Shown here piece by piece: positions 11,401 through 23,400 of a DNA stretch of 64,000 nucleotides (position 1 is its first letter; the number at the start of each line of letters is the position of its first letter). Below the pieces are notes generated by a model. The model saw nothing but the letters and a program-made list of their open reading frames with translations. It did no database searches and was not told the origin of the DNA. Both the position numbers and the translations under genes were made by a program. This stretch comes from Branchiostoma belcheri (lineage: Eukaryota > Chordata > Leptocardii > Amphioxiformes > Branchiostomatidae): contig NW_017804353.1 in the NCBI RefSeq assembly GCF_001625305.1, positions 52,875 through 116,874 of the forward strand, given 5' to 3'.

Positions 11401-14400
11401 GTGTATCTTATTACCAGGATTTCAAACCTTCACCAACAAATCTCCAAATTGGTTTGTTAATTTTTTGGTTACGATATCATTTATTATTTTTTTCCTCCTT
11501 GTTCCCCAGGATGTGTTTGAAATGAAGTATGCCAAAATGCCGGACGAGCCGCCGGACCCTGAGCCGCAGCCCCTGCCTGTGCCGCCCCCCGCAGCCGAAC
11601 CCGAACCCAACACTTCCACCAGCAGCAGCAGCAGCGAATCCTCCTCCGACTCTGACAGTACTGACTCTGAGGAGGAGCGGGAGGCCAGGTTACGGGAACT
11701 ACAAGATCAAGTGAGTGTCTGTGATCTGGTCGGTTCCCCTTTCTTGTCATCTTTTCTTCAAATTCTCTGCTTTCTAGTGTTAACTTGCTATAAAAATCAC
11801 AAACCTAGGATAGATGTCTTTTTAATTGATAAGATGATAAAATCTAACTCTGCTCAGATAGAAAACCTAGCAATCAATATCAAGGTTCAAATTTTGCTAA
11901 CTTTCCCTAGTGTTAAAGATACTAATACTAGATGTGTTTTATGTGTATGTGTACTTGCTGAACTAAGAATGGTGAGGTGGTTTGTCACTGTGGAAGAGTG
12001 TTGTTTGGCATTGTAGTTACAAACTACTGCTGGCCAAAGCTGGCAGCCTTATAGCATCAAATCTAGCTCCAGGGCTCGAAATACTTTGTGCATATGCACT
12101 TAAGTTCGGGTAAAATGGGAGCTGTGCACCTAACCTGCACTGGTCCATATACTGGGTTTATAAGAAAAAAGGGCAATGGTTTCTTAACAATGGTTTGTAT
12201 GATCCATACTTCTCTGAGTCTGAATGGTGCAGGTAATTTTCAAAGTTGCCTGCACAAAAAAAGTATTTCGAACCCCGAGCTCTCTTACTACTTAGCAGGG
12301 CCTGATGGCAGCTATCTGTAGCACAGAACACGATGCGATATTCAATTATCCGTTCTATTACTGGCTGGTATCAGTGAAACTGTGGAAATGACTCTTTTGA
12401 CTGTCCCGTCTTTGTTGTCGCTTTGCTGTAGAACATGCTGCACACCAGGCCCTGGCATCAGGTCTGTTCACATCTCTTAATCATTAAACAGACTCACTAC
12501 ATTCGTGTGGAGCTATCACAATCAGTGCAAACGCCAGGGCTTTAGGTCTGCGCATTTCGGAGCTCTTTTACGTCAGGGTTCTCACCAGAGTTTTGTCACA
12601 GCACAGGGCTCTTAGCTACCCCTCAAATTCACCACTTTGTGCAAATAAAATTAGAGGGGTGATCAGTAATTCTGTTGAACATTCTACTTGAAACTTTGTC
12701 GTACAAGTGAATTTCTCAAATGCACACTTGCACCTTTACCAAATAACATAATTCGAGCTCTGCAGCTTAGGGGTTATTTTTCATCTCTTGTATCTTCATT
12801 TTGAAGTCAAATTTTGATTTATGTATAAAGATTTGTGATTGGTCACACAAGAAATGTAGGGAGCTAAGTCACAGCATAGCAAGTCCAAATCACAGCATAG
12901 GGGCCCCTACAGTCAAACAGCCTGGTGAGAACACTGAACGTGTACTCTGATACTCTGCTTAGCACTCTTATATGGCGTTTTGAACACTTAGCTCCTGTGG
13001 TGTGCTTTAACTAAGGTAGACCATGGTTGCCTTTCCGCCTAAAATGCCCTCCCTGTGCCCAGTTGCTTTAGATGTGGGAACTAACTTCAGATAACTAGAT
13101 GTAACACAAGTTATACCATTTGTGTCTTTAATGTAATGGTTATTACAATGTGTTGTGTAGTTTGGTAGATGTTAAAAGCCTTGTTCTACTTTTTGTTCCA
13201 GTTAAGAGCGGTACACGAGCAGCTTAGCGCGTTATCTGAAGCGTCTCAACAACACAAACCACATAAAAAGAAGAAAGAAAAAGACAAGGACAAAGAAAAG
13301 GACAAAGACAAAGAAAAGGACAAAGACAAGGACAAGGAAGACAAACACAAGAAGAAGAAGAAAAAGGAGAAGGATAAGAAGGAGGGAGAAGTGGTCCCTG
13401 TTAAGAAAGACGTTCCCGCCCCCGCTCCTGTTCCCCCGCCACAGCCACCTCCTAAACAGCCCAGAAAAACACAGCCCAAGAAAACCAACAGCAGGTCAGT
13501 ATGCTTCAACTATTGAACCCACAGGAAGTTGGGTAGATGTTGTCAGGCCTAGGAAAAACATTTTTTGTTTCCTGTTTCCCGACCGACCCTAGAAAAACCT
13601 GCCGACCCTAGCCATTTTTTTGGGTGTATCCCTGCAAGGGACGTAATTTTTCAAGCTGATCGACCTTTTGATCTGACACCTGAGTGATGAAACGTTGTAC
13701 AGTAGGTTTTTCAACATTGACATTGAAAATATAAGCGTCCTTATTAAAGTCTTACTTGTTAAACTGTATTGTATAAATTAGATCACTGGAGATCCCCAAA
13801 GTCTAATAAAAAGAAAAGAAGGAAAACAAAAAAGATATCCCTACCTACTGACCCTAATTTTTTCAGGACTGAAACAGGAAACACAACATTTTTTTACTAG
13901 GCCTGACTACTGTAGGTCACAAAGGAATTAAACCTCGCCTTCCTGCTTTCCTCTTATTTCTGTACTTATAAAGAATGTTGGAGAGGTACATGTAGTAGTG
14001 GAACCTGCCCTGTGAGAAGTAAAAGGTTCCTTGTTTACTGTTTCAGAGTTGGGCAGGCAAGGAAACAACCAAGGTGACTCCTTTCATCATTGTAGATATC
14101 TCTCTTAGAACGCTTCCTTGCCACTTTCAGTCTCACAACAACTTTTGCATGTTCCTCTAAACATGTAAAGGTGACAATCCTACCTTTACAGTGGCGTATG
14201 TAGACACAGGAGTCCTGTAGGGTTGCCCAGTTGTATTGCATGTGCCAGATAACCGTGTTATTTCTTTCCCGGCTATTTCTTGGTATGAGCAAGGACACGA
14301 GGCAAACAATATTTGTAGTATGTCGGAGAGTGTATTGGCTAAAGAACATAGCACACAGATACGTAGTTACTGCAAGATTTGAATTTCAACTGTGATCACA

Positions 14401-17400
14401 GATATCACTGAATGTTTCTGGGTTTTTCGAGAACAAATAATTCTGTCACCGTCATTCACAGGATAACATACTGTAGTCATTCATTGCTTGGATTGCAGCT
14501 ACAATCTAGTACAATCTAATTCTAATACAGTCTTTGTAGGTTGTGTGTATGAGAGAAATAGTTAGCCTCCGTAGCAGGCTTATAGAACTGGGGATTTGGT
14601 GGTCTTCGGCTGTTTTCTGATAAGCCCAGTTAATTCAACCAGGCCGGCTATGTTGTCTATATGCAATCAGAAAATAGCACATAAAAGATCCCAAAGACCC
14701 TGAAGACCTCCAAAACCCCGGTTTCGGGCATGCTATGGAGGCTAAGAAATAGCTGCATGTACTGACATACACTTTTTCTTGTGATTTTAGTAGACAATCA
14801 TCGAAGAAAAGTAAAGCACAGACCACGACGGCGCCAGCTTACGAGAGCGAGGACGAGGATCTGTGCAAGCCGATGACTTACGACGAAAAGAGGCAGCTGA
14901 GCTTGGATATCAACAAATTACCAGGTTAGTATAATCCTATGAAGACAATGTTCTATCCTATCATGAAAGTTCATCTGTGTCGGTAGTTACATGTTTAAAG
15001 TTAAACTTTTGGTCCAACACAAAAAAGTTCTCTCACCTAGAGATTCCACCAGTCACTCTGGTCTTCCTCAGTAGACTGACCCAGCGAGGCTTGTCACATG
15101 GCTTCTTTGAAGTGTGACGTCAACACTGGGTCAGTCTACTGAGGAAGACCAGAGTGACTGGTTGAAAGCTCTAGGTGAGAGAACTTGTTAGTGTTGGAAC
15201 AAAAGTTAACTCAACAGGTTAGTATTCTCGTACACAGACAGTGTTCTAGCCTGTGATGACGTAATTTTTCTACAGTACTACTACTGCAGTTAGTTACAGA
15301 TTTTTCAGTGGTGGTTTTGTTTTTGTTTGCCTGCTGGTGGGAACTGGATGGCTGTGTATTTCAGTGTATTGTCAAGTGTTCCAAAGTCTTTTGCATATGG
15401 AAAGGGATTCAATGTCCTCTCTAAATATTTAGGGTAAAAGCAAATGTTAGTAAAATGAAATTATCAGTTAGTTATATGAAGTTTTCACCTCTCAATCTGG
15501 GCATAGGCACTAGCCACTGGCTGTGATGTTGTGCTAATATCTTGAGAGGTAAGAGTAAACAGAACCCATGTTAATCACAGTCACTCTGCCTGGTAGAGTT
15601 GGATTGTTTCATGCCATGGGTACATCCCCTTTCTACTAAAAGCTGTGACTTTTGTTGTCATTTAAATCATACTAAATCATTGCGCATCACATTTTAATTG
15701 CACACAAATCCTATTTGAGTCACTGATGCAACAGTTGCTCAGTGATCACTTTCCAATGGAAAAAACGGCCTTACAGATATCTATTCCTTGTAGAAAAAAA
15801 ATAAACAGCCAATTAATGTAGTCTCTACCAGACTAGCTACGCTGGCTATATATAGCAGAATATTTGCAAACTGCGGCCGGACTCCCCTGGCCAATTTTAC
15901 TCTCCTTTTTGCCGAATTCTACGTTCCATATTCCCGTAGAAAGGCCTGGTAGAGGCTACAACCAACATGGCACATACAATAGGAGATGGCTAACATTTTG
16001 TTTGTGTAAAATGCCTTTCCTAAGGGCACGAGGTCAGTGTCATGGGTAGGATTCGAACCCGGGACCTCTTGGTCCTGAGCCGAACACGCTACCGTTTACG
16101 TCACACGACCCCACGAACACAATTGTTGTTATTTTACCAGGTGACAAGCTGGGGAGAGTAGTACACATCATCCAGTCCAGAGAGCCGTCATTACGAGACT
16201 CCAACCCTGATGAGATAGAAATAGACTTCGAAACCCTCAAACCCTCCACCCTCCGAGAACTAGAGAGATATGTCATGAGCTGTCTCAGGAAAAAGCCCAG
16301 AAAACCTTATGGTGAGTTCTCTTCCTCTGAAATTTCTTTTTATTCTCTCAACCTTGTCAGCTCTTGTGTGTTCATTAGTTCAGTAGTATATTCATTAAGA
16401 AGGCAAAAGTATGCTTGTACAATATACCATATGGGATAGATAATGTAGAAATTGTTAAAAGTCCTCCCCACACCACGTGGTGCATAGGGCGTCACCCATC
16501 TACGGTTCAGTAGCCCTTGGGCCACACAGTTGTGCAATCACTACAGCAGGGGGCTAGTTCCCTGGTAGTGGTGTGAGTTTAACTCTCATACCTTGTCCCA
16601 AATGCTGAGTGCTAAGCAGAGAAAGCAGCATGAACCATTTTTAAAGTCCTTGGTATGACTCAGGACCATTTGATGCAAGGCGAGCACTCTAACCACTTGT
16701 CCATTGCACTAGTAGAAATTGTGATAGATAATAACTGAGGACCTCTTTCATAAAAAGTGTGTTCTTGTGTTTTAGCGAAACGTCCGCAGGGCAAGACAAA
16801 GGAAGAGGTGACCAAACAGAAGAAGGAGGAACTGGAGAGGAGGCTGCAGGACGTCAGCGGGCAGCTGTCATCCGCAAAGTCCAAGGTGGCAAAGAAAGGT
16901 ACAACTACCGCATATGCTTATTCTCTTGTGTTAAGATATTATCTTACCTTGCACAGTCTAAGGACTTATTTGTTTGCCTGGAAAGACTTCAAAGCTAAGA
17001 ATTTAAATACTCAAAAAGGTAAAGAAGTTTAAGGTAGGATGGAATGAAGTTTGATGTTTCAAAAATTCAGTGCACTTTCTTATACATATTTTCATATCGG
17101 TAATATTCTACTATAATCTACCAAAGGATGTGATGCTCATAATATTTATAGGCCGCCATACTTAGTATAACTGTGAAAGTGTGTTTTGAAGTTGCAGTGA
17201 TGTTTAAGTTTCATTTGATTCTGAAGTCGCAGCATTTTGACCTTACGGAGGAAGACTTTTATAGTGGAAGTTTGTTTCTTAAGTTGCAGTGCTGTTTTAT
17301 CCATACAAAGAAAGACTTCTTGTTTCTGAAGTTGCAGCCATGTTGTTTTTTTTCCATCCCTGCAGAGAAAGAGGCTGCTGCCAATGCTGAAGCGGGCGGT

Positions 17401-20400
17401 CCCTCGCGACTGAGCGCGAGCAGTAGCAGCTCGTCCGACAGCGATAGCAGCAGCACCTCCAGCGGATCAAGCTCCTCCGATAGTAGCGACTCTGAGTCAG
17501 GTAGTTAGACCTTCAGTCCCTCTTCCTCCTTCTGATAATTCCACTCCTCAGTCCCTCACACGGGCCAGGATTATTGTATTATTAAAGCTTTCGCTTCACT
17601 GTGTAACTGTGAATGTTGTCGTCGTTTGTAGATATTAAAAAAGAAGAGAAGAAGAGAAAGCCTGTAAAATGCTTGCCAAATTTGTAATCATGTCTCATTA
17701 TGTTTGGTACTACTATCTGTGGTCGAACTTTTAAACGTAGGAAAACGAAAACCATTTTCCGCAAAGTCTAGCGGTTTTTTTTGTATCTGTATATGTGAGC
17801 GTCGAGACCAATGAGAAATGATTTTGTATGAATAGTAATGGCTTAAGTTCTGTCAGCGTTTTTCCTTATTTATTAGGCATAGTAAACGGGCTCAGCACAT
17901 GCCAAAAAAAAAATTGCACACATCTACATTATTCAAGCCAGTTTGAATACTAAGGGTTGTATGTGTGGATACAAATGCGCATACAAAATGGTGTTAAACG
18001 TTTTTTTGACCAATGAGTGCAGAGTGGTGTGCCAGGCCTGGCCAGGGCAGGGTTATATGTGTGGCACCTCCATTAACAAGTCTTATAAAAGTACAGTAGT
18101 ACTTACCCTTTGTGGTGTAAAACAATGACATGACTGGGTGGTTTTGCTTTGCGAGAAGAGAGAGAAGCTACCTTGGTTGTTACTACGTACAGTACATAGG
18201 TGTGTAGCATGCAAGTGTTGGTTTATACCTTGCTGCGGGTGTCTGCAAGCTGCCTATGGACCGACCACTGACGCAGTGCCAACGGTGGTGTCCAAAGTGA
18301 GTCTCTGTGGTTCTTCCCACCAAGAAGTTTGGGTGCTCAGATGCCAGCGTTTGTGGGGTTACGGCCTTTTTTTTGGAAGGACGAGGCTAAAGCTACCACT
18401 GTGCTGACTGACCAAATCTCTCACTACAACCAAATATGTCTAGACGTAACTCTAGCAAAGACGATTTCATCACTTGTAGATGTAGGGTTTTCGGAGTCTT
18501 TGCTAGAGGTGAAGCTCACACGACTGGTGGCAATTGTTGACTGTCCAGTTCAAAATTGGCAGAACTACAAGTGCAATTTTTTTTTAATCTATCTATCGTG
18601 AAATTGTGTAAAAGGCAAAATTGTACCAGTGTGTCATGAGACAGGAAAAATTGAGAAATTGCAGACAGTCACACTACTGCCCTGGAGGCTGGCCCCACGC
18701 ACTGACACTCTTGCACTCTTTGTATACAGGTCAAACTGCTACCTAGTACTACACATGTTCTGTTGAGCAAACTTCTCTTTTGAAATTGTGTGATACTTCT
18801 TTGGCGCATCCTGTAGATTTAATAATTTCTTAAAAGTAAGCATATTTTTTGTATGAAAAGCAGAATTTTATTACAGCATTTGTGTACTTCCAGCACATAC
18901 CTGTTAATTAATCATATTAGGACCTATTTGTATTTTTTGTACCAGCACGGAAATGTGTAGAAATCAGTAAAAAGCAGTGTAGAATTGTGTGGAATCAACG
19001 GGTGAAGGGTATAGAAAGATCTACACTTGTTGACGATATCAAGAGTAGTGTAGTTATTGTATACATGTCTGAGCCCATCATGGAAAGCTATTATATAGAA
19101 CTTGGTGAACAAGTTAAAGGAATTATGGAATGGCGAAACATGGGCCAGAACCTGTACATACTCTTTAATTCTGTATCTGTAAGGACTCGAAATCATTCCT
19201 CAATGACTGTGTATGTAACAAATAAACCTTTCCCTCTTGTATACCAAACTGTAGAGTTGTTTATTTGTGTGTGTTTTAAGTGTGTCGTGTCTATATTATA
19301 GGGAGGTGTTCACCAACCCAACCCTGATGGCATATAGCTCTGCACTCATTCTGGTGTTTGTAATAAAAAATGGGGGGTTCAACATTGTGCCAAACATGGC
19401 TGAAGCCCAAGAGGAGATGATCAGAACATTTTGTGTTTTGTGATAACCATTTCTGGTTATATATGTATGTGGACTCTACACAATGCAAAAAGCAATTAGT
19501 CGGTAGCAACTGTGGGAAGTTGGGAACAGATATAAACTAACCAGGATGGTACCCAGGCTAAAAAGTGCTGATACTAGCAACAGAAACCTTGCCTCATTAG
19601 CAGCTTCTAAAAATCAGGCTTTTTTAGGTTGCATATAATTAATTGCTAACCGGATGTCTAGCGTCAAAAGTGTTCATTAAAACTGGCCATGTACAGAGTC
19701 TTCTGCCCCGAATGGCAAATGGATACTGCCTGGCCAATTTCATACTGTCTTTGCGACCCCCAAGAAATCTACTTCATTAGATTACTTCAAATACACTTTC
19801 CTCTGATGTTATATCAGTCTCTTGTAGGTTGACTCTAGCTCTGCAGAAGGGCGTTTTTCCTGCCCTTTTTGAGATAGAGACAATTCACAGGAGACAAATA
19901 CATCAGACAAAATTGCATTATAGGCCCCCCCCCCCCCCAAAATCCTAACTTGCAGGGCATGCTAAGGAGACAAGTTGATATGACAGTGATACATAACGAT
20001 GGATACAATGACATGGATAAAGCAGTATAGTTGAAATAGGCTGCTACTTGACCTGTGTCTTCATAAGCAACTACATTTGCATTACCAAACCAAAATTGCT
20101 GCATAATGAAATGTAAAAAACTACTTGACAGTAGGATTATAGTGTTGCTACCAAACCTCTGAAAGGGATGCAGAAACACATGTACTGGCGGTTGTCTGTC
20201 ACCCACATGGAGATCAAATATGAAAGTTCGACAAAGATTTTCCAAGATATCTCGCCCTCCCTCAAATCGCCTAGCTACTAGATGTCATTTGGCACACAAA
20301 GTATGGATGCAGGACAATAAGTAACACAATGAGCCCTTGTGAATAAAAGCTTGTGTCTGAGAATGGAAGCAAGACGGGTAGAAAAATGCTTAAAGCAGGA

Positions 20401-23400
20401 AAATTCCCGACATTATGATGAGCCAGAATGCCAGACCAATAGCACACAAGGCCCAGAGTTAGCCAGTATGATCAGGGTCTGAGGCAGTTGTGATACAATT
20501 TCCTTGGGGGCAATCTCCTTCCTGGAGCAGATGAGCTGGTCTGTGTAGGCCCTGGGAACAGTCAGGCACTCTTGTACGATTACTACATAATTGCAAAATC
20601 CTCCCACTACAAAATAAATCACTGGGAAAGTGTAACGTAAATGATTTTCCACTAGCAATTGAAAGTACAGGAGCAAAAATGATAAGTATAATGAAATACA
20701 TGTACCAAGCAGTACAAGATATAAGCATTTCAAGTTTAACACTAGGTAAACAGCAAGTTGGTAAGGGGAGGGGCACTCTTGATGCTAACATGGACCAAGA
20801 AAGACCTAGTAGTAAACACTGAAGTAGTCGTTCTGTTACAGATTCTATATTTGAAATGGGTTCGCAGAGAGATGGTAATGGCTAGAGAAGGAAATGAGAA
20901 ATTTGTGGGAATTTGTATATATTCAGTTACTTCCCAGTAGAAAGTGTCAGAAAAACCCTTCTACATTTAAATTCTGTAAAACAGCTTATAAAAGTCTGCA
21001 TAAACACATCAGGACACAGATGATTTTTGAAGTTGCCAGGAAATAGCTAAAACAGGAAACATGAAAGCACAGGGTGGGTATCAAGACATTTCATTCTGTG
21101 CATGTGTGTTAGTGAAGTGTTGAAGAGTACAAATGTATCTCATATTTGTGCTGTTTGTGAAGTTAGAAACCAGTCTTGGAAGTCATAAAAAGTCATATCA
21201 ATGACTGTAAGGATAAATTCATGATCAGCTGCTTTTCTTTTGTGATAGACCTAGTGCTATCACCTGCATAGTTATTAGGAACATTATGGCTGTAACATGG
21301 ATGATATGATTTTGTGAAATAGTTTTTGTCTTTATTTTGTTGTAATAATGGATCATACCTTTTCCATCATGATTGTCATGGATAGTTCAAGCTCCTGTTT
21401 ACAGCATTTATGAATACTATTATTTGTGAACCCCGATTTTGTTGGTCTCGTAGCTGATGGTCAGTGTTTTTCTTCCTTCAGGGCCAACACCAAAGAAGCA
21501 ACGCACAAATTCCGGAAAAGAGAACAAGTCAAAGGTAACCATCAGTATTCCCATCTCTTGATTGAAATCTTATTCGATCTTACCCGGTATGAAAAATCTG
21601 CTGACTGGTACCATAAATTCCTTGAACATACATGTACAACTTTTTGCAAACAAAAATTGTAAACTTTCAGACGAACTGTTGACAGTCAGGTTTCATCAAA
21701 GCAATTATATAATCTTTGCAAGACTGAATACGCTGGCTAATTTGAGAGAATACTTTTCCATGAGAGTTTGGCTTATCAAAGGGGTTGCCCAGCCAGCATG
21801 CCACAAGAAGGCATAAATATTAACTCTCCTGTGGACTGGCTCTCCTGGCCAATTATACTGTTTTTTTCCTAGAATCCTATGATCCGTAACCCTGTGTAAA
21901 AACTAGTTGTAGGCTAGCAATCTTGGATGTCTTTGTTGATGTGCTGTTGCTCTGTCTTCCAGAAATCCAGCTCTTCCAAGGAGAAAACTCAGGGTGCCCC
22001 CACCCCTGTGGTGGCCCCCCTCCCCCCTGCCCCTCAGGCGACAGCCCCAGCCCAGCCAGTAGCCATGCCACCAGTACAGCCAACTGTCCTCCCTCCCGTA
22101 CAACCTCCTCCTGCTGTACAACATCAGCACCAACCTGTACCTGTACAGCAACCTGTTGCACCTGGTAGGTACAGATACATCTACCCAACAAGGATTGAAG
22201 CGTTCAAAAACTCATTCCTTTCTAGAACTATCACAGAGTGGAACTCGCTGTCACCAAGTACAGTAGGGGTATTATCATTAGATAGCTTTAAACAATGTTT
22301 AGAGTTAGATGTTAAACATGTTTAACAGTTAAAAGTTTTAGATGAGATTGAAACTATAGACCTGTTGTTTGTCATGTCCAGCGCACCACGCCAGCCTGCC
22401 CCCCCAGCCCAGCAGACCTAGTGCCAAGGCTGCCCCCGCTCCTCCCAAACCTGTCACCATCAGACCTCCGACTACACAGCTGCAGCAGCAACTCAGGCCT
22501 CCAGGTATGTTACACAAGCCCCTTTCCACTTTCTACTTTCCGCAGTTGTTAAGCAACCAAACTTGTAGCCTAGTTACCAAAGCTATTTAGCTGCTGAGGC
22601 ACTTTCGTGTAGTAAGGCTGGAAGAGACTAGGCGGCTAGATTGTAGCCTTATTACCAGAGCTATTTTAGCTGCCTAGCACCTAGTCCCTTCGGTGTGAAA
22701 AGGACGAAAGAAATTAATTAGGCGCTAAAATTGGTTTGCTAACTAGGTTACCATAATCTCACCAGTGTTAGTAGATACTACCTGAAAGGTGTGACCAATT
22801 CCAAAATCATATCCAGTTGCCTGAGTAACTGTTTTTCGGCGCATCTTTCCTGGATGTCTAAGCTTTATTGATGTACCAAAGTTGAATTTGCTTGACTCCT
22901 GCTTTTTTTTAACTATGCATAAAGATGATGCACTAAGCAGATAAGTGATGCAGAATTCAAGCTGATTGTCTTTATACCATGAATGATAACCTCTTCATAC
23001 CCTCTTGCTCTGTTTCTAAGAAAAATGTTTGCTCCTGTTTTCCAGTGACCTCCCCACCGCCACTGGCCAGCCCACCTCCACTTATCGACAACAGAAGTTT
23101 CCCCCAGATGCCTTTACCCACCCCCCCTCCCGTGTCCGTCCCCCTAACCCAACCCCCTCCCCTGGCCACCCAGGCCCCCCCTCCCATACCCTCACAGATC
23201 GAGCAGCTCCTAGCCGCCCCCAGACACCCCCCCTCCTACGACCAGACCGCCCCCCTCTGGTGTCCCCCCCCTGTCGTGAAACCCCCCCGAGGTGAAGCTC
23301 CCATCCCCCCCCTCCAGCTGCCCCCCCTCCCCGTACCAACTGGAGAAGAAGCAGGAGAGTCGAGTGGAACCCCCCCATGTCCAGCCTCAGGGGGCTCCCC

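Noticed and set aside
13246..13509. Ser/Phe-rich minus-strand frame opposite exon 11
   Set aside because: Antisense of the Lys-rich GACAAAGAAAAG repeat.
16030..16110. Functional tRNA gene on the minus strand
   Set aside because: B box is good but the T stem and anticodon stem pair poorly, and a SINE body follows. Treated as a SINE head.
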